Below the pieces are notes generated by a model. The model saw only the letters and a list, made by a program, of their open reading frames with translations. It did no database searches and was not told the DNA's origin. Positions 34,343 to 45,307 of a stretch of 64,000 nucleotides of DNA are shown piece after piece (within the stretch, counting starts at the first letter, position 1; every line of letters begins with the position of its first letter). Made by a program: the position numbers and the translations under genes. This stretch comes from Zanthoxylum bungeanum (Eukaryota; Streptophyta; Magnoliopsida; Sapindales; Rutaceae), in contig SKCR01035588.1 in assembly GCA_019454045.1 (NCBI GenBank), positions 62,001 to 126,000 of the forward strand, in the 5' to 3' direction.

Positions 34343-35060
34343 ATGAATCATAGGGGCGAGGCCCATATCATCAGCATCAATTGGGGGCGAGGCCCACATC
34401 AGTATCAGCTGGGGGCGGGGCCCATATCAGTATCAGTTGGGGGCGAGGCCCACATCAGTATCAGTTGGGGCGAGACCCATATCAATATCACTCTGGGGGC
34501 GAGACCCATATCATTATCAGAATCAATTTTGCCGGGTATGGCACTCTGGGAAAAAGACCCGCAGTTCAAGGAAGAAGACCATTGTCTCAATTCATATCGG
34601 GAACAAGACCCACAGTTCAGGGAAAAAGACCCTCATCTCAACTCAAATCGGGAACAAGACCCACAGTTCAGGGAAGAGACCCTTATCTCAACTCAAATCG
34701 GGAACAAGACCCGCAGTTCAGGGAAGAAGACCCTTGTCTCAACTCAAATCGGGAACAAGACCCACAGTTCAGGGAAGAAGACCCTTATCTCAACTCCAAT
34801 CGGGAACAAGACCCACAGTTCAGGGAAGAAGACCCTTATCTCAACTCAAATCGGAAAAAGACCCACAGTTCAAGGAAGAAGACCCTTATCTCATTCACAT
34901 CGGGAAAAAGACCCACAGTTCAGGGAAGAAGACCCTTATCTCAACTCAAATCGGGAACAAGACCCACATCACAACTCAACTCAGATTGGGAACAAAACCC
35001 ACAATACAACTCAATTCAACATGGGAACAAGACCCACTCGGCGGTTCAAGAATGAACCAC
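34343..35060 (+). repeat. Two minisatellites before the polypurine tract (about 30-bp and 51-bp units)
   Basis: 34343-34530 has about six units of TGGGGGCGAGGCCCATATCA type. 34560-35040 has about nine units of a roughly 51-bp repeat built on GGGAACAAGACCCACAGTTC followed by AGGGAAGAAGACCCTTATCT. The unit is a multiple of three and lacks stops, so all three forward frames stay open for over 220 codons. This is a property of the repeat and not evidence for three proteins. Confidence 0.9.
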
Positions 35061-35206
35061 CTCTCATCAACCCGGTTCGAGAATGGACCACCTCACAACA
35101 AAATCAACTCAAACTCAGCTCGAGGCAGCAGACGAGCCAGGTAAGTGAAAATGCATTGCATAACTTTGATAGGATTGTTCAAAGCCACACACTGCACAAG
35201 TCCCAT

Positions 35207-35220
35207 CAAAGTGGGGGCGA
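35207..35220 (+). promoter_or_regulatory. Polypurine tract of the gag-only element
   Basis: AAAGTGGGGGCGA immediately precedes the TGTAGG start of the 3' LTR at 35222, the position required for plus-strand priming. Confidence 0.8.
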
Positions 35221-35221
35221 C

Positions 35222-38200
35222 TGTAGGCATTGCATTTTTGCATGTGAAACCCGATGAGGAGTCTTATTTGGAGACAACTACCTTTTAAGTTACGGAAACC
35301 GCGGGAAACGGACATCGGAAGGGAAGTCAAGAATTGACTCATTGACGGATTAAGTTCACTAGTTTGGCTTCAAGTAACTCGTTTGTTTTTTGTTTTAAAT
35401 TTATGCTCGCCCCGAGACACCTAAACCCGGCCCACACACACCTAGTCCACATGAACTTAGCCTACACACCCCCTAGCCCACACAAACTTAGCCCAAACAC
35501 TTAACTAAATTAACATGCACCTAGCCAAGCCCACTCCCACCCACCAAGGCCCACACGCCCATCACCCTTAAAATACCCCCAAATTAAATAAATAAATATT
35601 AATTAAAACATTAACTAAATAAAATAATAATTAAATTAATTAAATAATTGAATTATTATATTTACCAAACATAAAATAAACATATACCTAAATTAAACAA
35701 ATTAAATATGTTATATACCTAAATTAAAAAGATGATATATACCTAATTAAAATCAATCATAACAAATTAAAAATATTGACTTCCTAATCTAACAAATTAA
35801 ATGCCTAATCCTAACCAATCAAATATATTGTATTCCTAATCTAGCCAAGACATGTCCCCCAATCAAATCCATTGCTTTCCTTACCTAGCACTAAATCATA
35901 TCCTTATTGAATGCACCAAATCCCTTCCTTGTGAGACAAGGTGAAGCCCTAACCCTTCTCTATATAAACAACCCCTAACCAAAGCCATTCTCTCCCTTCA
36001 CACAACCTAAGTCACGCCCAAGCCCTAGAAACACACCAAGACTCACGGCCAAAGCAAGAAATCAAGACAGAAAATTTTCTCTCCATCTCATCCTCCTTAG
36101 CCGTGAACACCATCTCTCCCTTGCACCCCTCCATAGCCGAATTTCTGTAGCCAATACAACCACCAATACAGCCCCTAACCACCACTGAAAACCACCTCCG
36201 TAAACCCCCCACACATCACCGAAACCAGCCCTATACAGCAGCCCTCCATCACTGAAAATTACAACAAAAAACGCACTGCAGTGAACACAAAAAAAACTGC
36301 ACTGTTTTACACGCCCAAACAGCAGCAAAATCACCCTAAAACAGCCCCTAAAACACTAAAAAACTGCATAAAAAAACTGCAATTTTAATCCTTAAGATAT
36401 CACAAAAAAATCTGCACTTAAAGCCTTTAAAAACATCAAAAACAGTAGCCTAAAACACCAAAACAGTGAGCTGAAACAGTGAGCAGAAATACAGCGAAAA
36501 CAGCAGCAAATCGGAGACCAAACAGCAAGCAAAACAGCAAAACAGTGAGTTAAGACGCTAGACCAGTGAACCAGAAAAGTTGAGGAGCTTTACCCTTCCG
36601 ATCTCCGCGAAACGCAAGCCCGAAAGTCGGCAAAAAAGGTTAGACCTGAGGGTATTTTTTTACACTTGTTTTCAGTTTCGTTTTTACTATTCATTGAGCG
36701 TTATTCGCATGATTATGATGTTTAAATGTATGTTGCGGCCCTTGAGTAGATAAATATGTATGTGTTATAAATATGATGTGTGTTGTGGGCATTGGATAAA
36801 ATGAAAGGCGTGTCGCCTCTTGAGGTATATCGGATGGAAACCCGGACGTAAATTTCATAGCCGATTCCGAATGGACGGTAGTATGATCTGTACTCGGGCC
36901 ACAACTCCACGTACCACTTGAGTAAACGGCATGTTCTTTTGTTTAATTTTGAGTTGTTTAATTATTCCGCCATTTAATTTTCTGCACGTTATTTATTTAT
37001 GTTATGATGAGAAAAGCGCATGGGCTTAGTAAGTGCGATGAAAGGTCCTCTAATTGAAGAGGTTAAAATCCTTTACCACGATGCTTCGCCGCGCCGAGTA
37101 TTTTTGTGTTTACTTTTGTCTTTATTTATGCATAATATGTGTTTATTGCGCATGGGCTTAGTAAGTCGGATTAAAGGCCCTCCGTTTCACGGGGATAAGA
37201 TCCTTACCACGATGCTTCGCCGCGCCGGATGACGTATATTCGATTGGACGTGAGATGTGTTCAATCGGATATACAAAGTCCGATATCTTGTCTTTGTTAT
37301 TATGCCTTTATTTTATGCATATTATATGTTCATTGCGCATGGGCTTAGTAAGTCGGATTAAAGGCCCTCCGTTTCACGGGGATAAGATCCTTACCACGAT
37401 GCTTCGCCGCGCCGAGTATTTTTGTGTTTACTTTTGTCTTTATTTATGCATATTATGTGTTTTTTTGCGCATGGGCTTAGTAAGTCGGATTAAAGGCCCT
37501 CCGTTTCACGGGGATAAGATCCTTACCACGATGCTTCGCCGCGCCGGATGACGTATATTCGATTGGACGTGAGATGTGTTCAATCGGATATACAAAGTCC
37601 GATATCTTGTCTTTGTTATTATGCCTTTATTTTATGCATATTATGTGTTCATTGCGCATGGGCTTAGTAAGTCGGATTAAAGGCCCTCCGTTTCACGGGG
37701 ATAAGATCCTTTACCACGATGCTTCGCCGCGCTTCTTGTCATGTCACTGATTCTTTTGTACATCATTGCCTTATTCATGCATGTATTATGAAATTCCATA
37801 TAATTGCATCATCTACCTTAGTCTTGGCTTAATGTATTACAATTTATGCATCCATGTTGTGACATTATTTCTTGTGGTATATCGGATGGAAACCCAGACG
37901 TAAATTCCGTAGCCGATTCCGAATGGACGGTAGTGCGGTCTGTACTTGGGATACAATTCCACGTACCACTTGGAAAAGTATTCACGTGCATGTTTGTGCT
38001 CATGTTAGTTGCATCCTTTAGCATCACATTATGGCATGTTCATCTTTAATGTAAAATTGCATCTTGGATTGGCATATTTAAATTCGTGTCTTTCTTCATC
38101 TTTTCAAGTTATGTGTTTGTATTAATTTCATTTATCATGCGGTTATTTTGACCATATTTTATATGCTTCTTTGCATAATGCGCCTATTACATTATTTGTT

Positions 38201-38671
38201 GTCATTTTGATTTCCTTTATATTACATGCAAATGTTACCATGACTGTTTGTGTTTATGTTTACATGAATGATTGAATTCTTATGACGTTATGTGCTTGTT
38301 GTTGCAAAGGCCTACCTTTAAGCATGTGAATTTGGCAATAAGATTTGATTCCATGTATGTTAGATGTAAACTTTACTTTTAAGCATGTGAATTTAGGATT
38401 GTGGTGCACTTGGAAATATATGTCATAGGCTTGGTTGGATTATTGCATAAATCTTTACATTACAAGTGGCATAAGTAAGGGACCATTCCGAACCCAATGG
38501 TTTGAGGTCTTCCCTTGCGAGGGATGAGTGCGGCCTTAAATCTTTGTCCCGGTTCACACCAGGTGGCGACTCCCTTATTCTCCGGTTTAGTCCTCTGTTG
38601 GCTACTCCGTACTCCCAACTAGGCCGCGAGCCTGGAACAGCATGCGTCGTCCAGTTTTCTGTGTTCCCACA
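35222..38671 (+). repeat. 3' LTR of the gag-only element, 3.45 kb
   Basis: Near-identical copy of 27843-31283, with scattered single-base changes and small indels (for example AAGGGAAGTC for AAGGAAGAGTC near the start). It contains the same TATA box (about 35961) and the same five-unit repeat cluster (about 37016-37735). It ends CCCACA followed by the GATGC duplication. Confidence 0.93.
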
Positions 38672-41600
38672 GATGCCTTTTTGGATTTACAGGAAACTGC
38701 AGATTGGAGAAGCAATGCCCACCTCAGTCTGTCTGTAACTTGCTGATAGAACACTCGCATTTTTCGAAAGGTGTAGTTGAAGATGTGCTGGTCAAAGTTG
38801 ACAAACTCATTCTCCCAGCATATTTCATTATCCTTTACATGGAAGAAGACAAAAATATACCTATCATCCTCAGAAGACTATTCTTGGCTACATGTCGAAC
38901 TGTTACTGATGTACAAAAAGGAGAACTAACCATGAAAGTACAGGACCAAGAAGTTACCTTCAATGTTTTCAAAGCCATGAAATTCCTGAGTGATGAAAAG
39001 GATGAGGAATGTTTCAGAATTGATATTGTAGATAGTATCATCCAAGATACTGATGCAATGGCACTTCCCACGGATAAACTTGAAGCTTGCATTGCCAACA
39101 TCACTGACAGCGAGCTAGATGATGAAATTCTGGAATGTATCAACTATCTTGACAGACCTTTTCGCATCAAATCAACACCACTTATGGAAAGTTTAGAACT
39201 ACCAAAAAATGAACGAATCAAGCCCTCGATTGAAGAACCACCGCAGCTGGAACTGAAACTACTTCTGAACCATCTCAGGTATGCATTCTTAGGAAACTCT
39301 TCTGATTTACCTGTGATTATTTCTTCGTCGCTAACATTGGAGCAGGAAGATAAGTTATAAGTTGATGAGAGTGTTACGAGAACACAAGAAAGCCATTTGC
39401 TGGACTATAGCAAACATTCGAGGCATTAGTCCATCATTTTGCATGCACAAAATTATGATGAACGACTAGTAAAAAGCCACAGTAGAGCATCAACTGAGAT
39501 TAAATCCAATCATGAAGGAGGTTGTGAAGAAAGAAATTATCAAATGGTTGGATGCCGGCATCATCTATCCCATATCTGATAGCACGTGGGTGAGTCTTAT
39601 GCAATGTGTACCAAAGAAATGAGGAATTACTGTAGTCACAAATGAAAAGAACGAGTTGATTCCAACAAGAACGGTGACTGGATGGCGAGTATGCATGAAC
39701 TATAGGAAGCTGAACAAAGCAACAAGGAAAGATCATTTTTCGCTGCCATTCATTGACCAGATGTTAGACAGATTGGTAGGACATGAGATCTATTTTTTTC
39801 TGGATGGATATTCAGGGTACAATCAGATTGCCATCGCCCCAAAAGATCAGGAGAAAACCACTTTTACATGTCTGTATGGTACTTTTGCTTTCCACAGAAT
39901 GCCATTTGGACTATGTAATGCTCCTGTCACATTTCAACTTTGCATGATGGCCATCTTCTCAGACATACTGGAACAAAGTATGAAAGTTTTCATGGATGAT
40001 TTTCTGTGTTTGGAGACTCATTTGACCGCTGCTTGCCAAATCTGAAAAATGTGTTAAAAAGGTGCGAAGATATCAACCTGATACTCAATTGGGAGAAATA
40101 CCACTTCATGGTACATGAAGGTATTGTTCTGGGACATCGTATCTCACAAAAGGGGATCAAGGTAGATAAAGCAAAGATTGAGACAATTGAAAAACTATCT
40201 CCACCAACAACCGTCAAAGGGATTCAGATTTTTCTCGGACATGCAAGCTTTTACATGAGATTTATCAAAGACTTCTCCAAGATTGCGAAACTTCTGTGTA
40301 ATTTGCTGGAGAAAGATGTACCTTTCAAATTCACCAAAGAATGCCACGAAGCTTTTGAGATCTTGAAACTGAAGCTGGTCTCTACCCCCATCATAGTAGC
40401 ACCGGACTGGACCCTTCCATTTGAGATGATGTGCGATGCTAGTGATTTTGCTATATGAGCATTTTTGGGACAACGCAAAATAATAATTTTCCACACCATT
40501 TACTACGCCAGCAGAACTCTGAATGAAGCTCAACTCAATTACACAACCACTGAAAAGGATTTGCTTGCAATTGTATTTTCTTTTGATAAATTTCGATCCT
40601 ATCTACTGGGTCCCAAAGTGGTGGTCTACACAAATCATTCAGCAATCAAATACTTGATCGCGAAGAAAGATGCCAATCCCAGATTGATCCGTTGGGTTCT
40701 TCTACTACAAGAATTTGACGTGGAGATCCGAGACAGGAAATGGACAGAAAACCAAGTGGCAGATCACTTATCGAGGCTCGAGAATGGAGAAACAGCTGGC
40801 AATGAACTGACAATCAAAGAAACTTTTCCAGATGAACAATTGTTTGCCATGAAACAGCAGGATGTACCTTGGTATACTGACTATGTAAACTACATAGTAT
40901 CAGGAAAATGGCTATTGGAATGGACACATCAGCAAAGAAAAAAGTTATTCAAAGAAGTCGAGCACTATGTCTGGGATGAGCCGTACCTGTTCAAACATTG
41001 TTATGATCAATTAGTGAGACGTTGTATTCCACAGGAGGAAGTCAATCTTGTTCTGCAGCATTGTCATTCATCATCATACGGCGGACACTTCAGCGGGAAT
41101 ATAACTGCACCCAAAGTCTTACAATCAGGTTTGTTCTGGCCCACTCTATTTAAATATGCTTACTTATTTGCTCTTCAATATGACAGGTGATAGAGAATAA
41201 GAAATATTTCGAGGAGAAATGAAGGACCTCTATAAAACTTTCTGGAAGTGGAGATATTTGATGTATGGGGGATTGATTTTATGGGACCATTTGTTCCATC
41301 ATTCGAAAACCTGTACATACTAGTTTTAGTAGATTACGTCTCCAAATGAGTTGAAGCAATTGCACTGCCATCAAATGATTCAAAGGTGGTGATAAAATTC
41401 CTTAAGAAGAATATTTTCACTCGCTTCTGAACACCTCGGGCGATTATCAGTGATGGAGGCACACATTTCTGCAACAGATATTTCGATGCACTCCTATCCA
41501 AATACGGAGTTACTCATAAAGTTGCGACTGCCTACCATCCGTAATCAAATAAACAGGTTGAAGTTTCAAACATGGAGATAAAAAAAAGAACTGTTGGATC

Positions 41601-41880
41601 AACATACAAAGTGGAGCCAGGACATCAAATGTTGTTATACGATTCACGGTTGAAACTTTCCCTCGAAAGCTAAAATCAAAGTGGTCAAGTCCATTTGTGA
41701 TTACTTAGGTGTTACCCTACGGAGTTGTTCAGATATACAACCCCAAATCCAACAATACATTCAGGGTAAATAGGCACAGTGTCAAGCCATACTGGGGAGA
41801 ATCATTTGAGCGACGAAAAGAAAGTGTCACACTTTCAGATCCAGCCTAACGTTCGGGCAATCATGTCTAGCTGACGACGT
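38672..41880 (+). pseudogene. Athila-like pol: protease end, RT, RNase H, integrase
   Basis: Resumes the interrupted protease (MPFWIYRKLQIGE). 38704-39360 is a 218-codon open linker. RT follows: GWRVCMNYRKLNKATRKDHF (39680-39740), FLDGYSGYNQIAIAP, FHRMPFGLCNAPVTFQ and VFMDDF (about 39985-40003), with a frame shift at about 40005. RNase [21 protein letters not shown] (40500 onward) to [11 protein letters not shown]. The integrase zinc region is near 41060-41190, and the core has WGIDFMGPF (about 41265), ISDGGTHFCN (about 41447) and a glutamate near 41558, with stops between. The C-terminal part ends near 41850 with RVNRHSVKPYWGE-like sequence. A TGA at 40456 and other stops make it inactive. 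Confidence 0.92.
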
Positions 41881-41990
41881 TAAATTTAGCACTAGCTGGG
41901 AGGCAACCCATGCAAAATTGTGTATATATTCAGATTTGGTGTGTTTTATTTTTGTGTGTTTAATTTTTGTAGGTAAAGTCACATTTCAGG

Positions 41991-42452
41991 ATGGAAGAAG
42001 TTCTCTCAAATCTTCACAAGCAATTTCATTCTCTCCCTCAAAACCCTCTGATTAAAGTCTATAAAGCTCGCTTGGAACGGATGAGGTTTTTGATGATCAA
42101 AGGTATTTCTACTGACATTCGTTGGATTATTGAAGCACAGGTCCTATTGGCAGGTGAGTCCTCTGATTCTTTTGTGTCATATCTGCCTAGTTTATGAAGA
42201 AGCACCTATGCTAAAAAGAGAAGAGCTAAACGAATGTGTGTTTGCTATAAATGTGCACGCATGACATGTAATACTCGTTGTCGTTCTTTAGAAATGGTGT
42301 CTGATAACCGTGAAGATAAAATTAAGTTCATTAGGGATGACTTAAGTAAGAAGTCTTTGGATGACATATCATTGACTCTTGAGACGCATTCCAGTAGATA
42401 TGTACACCATGCAATTCACATGTTATATACACAATTTCGAAAAGAAAGGTAA
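41991..42452 (+). pseudogene. Extra ORF of the Athila-like element: basic, cysteine-cluster protein
   Basis: One frame of 153 codons from ATG 41991 with a single in-frame TGA at 42195-42197. The N-terminal 68 codons are amphipathic and unrecognised. After the stop the frame carries a basic run KKRRAKR (42213-42233) followed at once by a cysteine cluster, C-x-C-x2-C-x4-C-x3-C (42237-42281), then a charged helical tail. A basic run joined to a Cys cluster is the layout of the small cysteine-rich nucleic-acid-binding proteins of carlaviruses (Carla_C4 family), some of which suppress RNA silencing; I noted the resemblance from memory and could not align it. A pyrimidine tract ending TTTTGTAG and a second TTTCAG lie just before the ATG, compatible with a spliced subgenomic mRNA. 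It could also be an unrelated zinc-binding retroelement ORF. Confidence 0.55.
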
Positions 42453-42721
42453 CAATTCAGTCTCAAGAATCTGACTCTAAAAGACCATGTTTGCCAATTT
42501 ATAAGAAAATTGGATGTGAAGCTTGTCCCTAACGCATAGACGTCATTCAAGCCGTTAATTCTTGTAAATATTATTTTTCCCTTTGTACTAATAATTGTGA
42601 TTTGTTTTGTTATTTTCTTTTATTTTCTCCGACAGGATACATACTTTTTTACTTTCACGATATATTTTATTGTTTAGCTAATAATTATCATTTGGCAAGT
42701 ACTTGTGCTATTATTACTCAC

Positions 42722-44556
42722 TGACCGGCGTAAACACACACGTATAACGCAAGCGCACGTATCGTTCAAGTAGTATAAAAATATCGATCCTACGAGGACT
42801 TAATTCATACTGTTGTTATTAATTGTTGATACTATTTAATTACATATATCTAATTATAAAGAGAAGCGAATTGATTGCTTGATTGATTTGATTTTGTAGA
42901 TTTGCTAAATAAATAAATAAATAAAAAGACAAAAGAAAATACTAAGGAAAATAAAAAGACTCAAAGATCTAGGGTTGTTAATCTTTCTAATATCAATTAA
43001 AAGATGAAGTAGTTAAATCATAGTTGGATAAATTATTGAATTATTAATCTGGAACACTAAATTATGTAAAAGCCTCTTTCGAATGATCATTTACAAATAC
43101 CTAGTATAATCCAATTGAACCATATGTCTATGTCAATTAAATTACCTAGATTCATTAAGGTTAGGTTCCAATTATGACTACCCCCCCCGACAGGTATATG
43201 TCTATCCTGTAATGAAATCTATTAAATGGTTATCTATCCTTAAGGAAGATCGTGGGTTGTTGAGACTAAGGTCTTAAACTTAAAATCTCTATGTCTAGAT
43301 CATTTTAAGTTTACCTAATCAATTTTATTAATGGCCAATTAATAAAAAGCATTAAGAATATGACTCAACAAATAACTCTTTAATTACCCAAACTATAATC
43401 TAACCCTTTTTAAATCCGGTGATATTAGATTTAATCACAACCCTAGATATTTAACTTAGTTACTATACATAATTAAAACTGATAAAAACTTAAAAGATAT
43501 AAAATGAAATTGCAGAAAGTAATTAAAATAAATAAATGAAATGCTAAGGTAAAAGGAAATAACTTCTACTATATACTATTTAGATATCTCCCATAAAATA
43601 ATAATATATTAACTTGTGATATTTTAAACCATCCGTCCAGAATGGCGGTATCCTGATTAAGTCAAATTCAAATATACCAGCCATAAGACGAAACAAAAAT
43701 ATAAACTTAAACCAACCGTCCAGTGTGGCGGTATCCTCATTAAGTCAGGTTAACCAGATTAAATTAAATAACCAACCGTCCGGAATGGCGGTATCCTTTA
43801 TTAATCTGATTTTAAATAGTTTATATATCATATTTTAAGGGAGATTAATCTAAAAAGCAATAGTAAAAGAATTACCTTATTACCTCAGCATGAAGAGGTT
43901 ACCCCCTCATGGATTGATAGAATTACTACTACAAAGCGTAAATAAAACTGAATAAAAGAAGAAAATATGAAGAACTCTTTATTATATAAGTATTTACAGA
44001 GGATTTGGTACATTTGAAACTAAAAATTCGAAATCTATTTATAGGCAAAAAAATCTAATTTTTTATTATTATTTTTCTGATTTTTATTTATTAATTATTT
44101 TATTATTTTATTATTATTTTTTTTGGATCGCTGAATTTTCGACACGTGGCATGGTGGCTAAAAAAGACGGCTCGTTGAATCTTTGACACGTGGCATGGTG
44201 GTTAAATTACCAAAATACCCTCGGTGTCGGGACGCCCAAAATTACCAAAATACCCTTTTTGCCAAATTTCACAGTTTTGCTCCAAATCACCTCCAGAATG
44301 TTCTGCAACTTTATTTTGGTGTCGGGATGTCCAAAATTACCAAAATACCCTTTGTGTCGGGACGCCCAAAATTACCAAAATACCCTTTTTGCCAAATTTC
44401 ACCAAATTTCACAGTTTTGCTCCAAATCACCTCCAGAATGTCCTGAAACTTTATTTATCTACAAAATAACACAAAACACGTCAAAATATTCACAAAACTC
44501 AAGAAACTATACAAAATATTAAGTTAAATGAGTGGGAAATAGTGATACATTTATCA
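42722..44556 (-). repeat. Solo LTR of a related gypsy family, inserted antisense
   Basis: On the + strand it starts TGACCGGCG and ends TTTATCA. The - strand aligns with the LTR of the surrounding element: same order of LTR start, TTACTTAATATTTTGTATAG-like block, TATAAATAG box (about 44035-44045 read on -), three GGCGGTATCC repeats (about 43640-43800) and end ACGCCGGTCA. It is clearly diverged, so it is a sister family. Flanks CTCAC (42717-42721) and CTCAT (44557-44561) form a 4/5 target duplication. Short repeated frames at 44183-44520 come from ATTACCAAAATACCC repeats and are not genes. Confidence 0.85.
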
Positions 44557-44647
44557 CTCATCACTCACCCTTTTTCAGGTTCTATAAATTGAGCTCGTCA
44601 TTGCAATCTTGAAGACATCCAGAGTTGAGAAATAAATATATATATAA

Positions 44648-45307
44648 AAAAAAATAGAAGCAACTTCAAGAAGACGAGTTGTAAATATCTGTGTGTTTTG
44701 CGGTACTAGTGTTGGTTCTAAGCCAGAGTTCGTTGAGGCCGCACATGAATTGGGTAGAGTCATAGCTGAAAGGAATATGTACTTAATATATGGCGATGGC
44801 AATCTTGGACTCATGGGGATTGTTTCAAAGGCTGTACAGGAAGAATGTAGTCAAGTCTTGAGAATCATACCAAAACCTTTGGCAGAGGCGAATCTTATAG
44901 GACCATCAAATGGAGAAGAACTTATCGTGCCAGGTATGTCTGAACGACTGGTAGAAATGATTAACCGTGCTGATGCTTTTATTGCTTTGACATGTGGCTT
45001 GGGCACCATGGAGGAAATTTTTACAGTGTTATCTTGGGCGAACTTGAACGTACACCAGAAATCGATTTGACTATATAATGCTGATGGATTTTATGATTTT
45101 CTCTGTGTGTTTCTTGATGATGCCCGAAGAAATGGATTCGTGTCAAAACATGTAAAAGAAATCATTTTCACTGCCAGAACTGTCCATGATTTAATTGACC
45201 AAATCTTAGCCTTTGAACCACAAATTGACCTTATCCTTTCCAAGATAAACTGGTCTGATAATGATCGTGGTAAAAAGCCTCGGATAAATCTGGATCTTAA
45301 CATTTAA
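44648..45307 (+). pseudogene. LOG-like sequence (cytokinin-activating phosphoribohydrolase family) carried by the retrotransposon
   Basis: About 219 codons in one frame with a single TGA (45068-45070); no in-frame ATG is seen at the 5' end. The order of blocks is that of plant LOG proteins: ICVFCGTSVGSKPEF (44687 on), LGRVIAERNMYLIYGDGNLGLMG in two parts, IIPKPL, a basic ER...M segment, RADAFIAL, then TCGLGTMEE (44990-45016), SWANLNVHQK, NADGFYDFL and GFVS...EII. LOG enzymes release active cytokinin from its riboside monophosphate in the cytosol. The signature PGGxGTxxE is altered to TCGLGTMEE: GT and the glutamates stay, Pro-Gly is lost, and YGGGSVGLMG-type glycine loop is GDGNLGLMG. Plant LOG genes have several introns and this copy has none, so it is probably a captured retrocopy. 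It ends with a basic RGKKPR and LDLNI. A CCCTTTTTCAG acceptor-like site lies at 44569-44579. Confidence 0.85.

Larger units (their letters stand above)
27843..38671 (+). mobile_element. Gag-only LTR retrotransposon (TR-GAG-like), 10.8 kb
   Basis: Flanked by GATGC at 27838-27842 and 38672-38676; host protease sequence resumes exactly after it. LTRs of 3441 and 3450 bp are nearly identical (one small difference in the first ~115 bases). The 3.9-kb interior holds a primer binding site, one intact gag ORF, repeat arrays and a polypurine tract, but no protease, RT, RNase H or integrase. The layout matches the plant non-autonomous class described as TR-GAG. It must have used enzymes of another gypsy element. 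Young age is inferred from the LTR match. Confidence 0.93.

Noticed and set aside
34343..35257. Three overlapping long open frames (304, 224 and 235 codons)
   Set aside because: They are all readings of one stop-free ~51-bp minisatellite in different frames; there is no domain and no sensible start.
44183..44522. Three overlapping frames with PKLPKYP repeats
   Set aside because: Come from ATTACCAAAATACCC repeats inside the antisense solo LTR.
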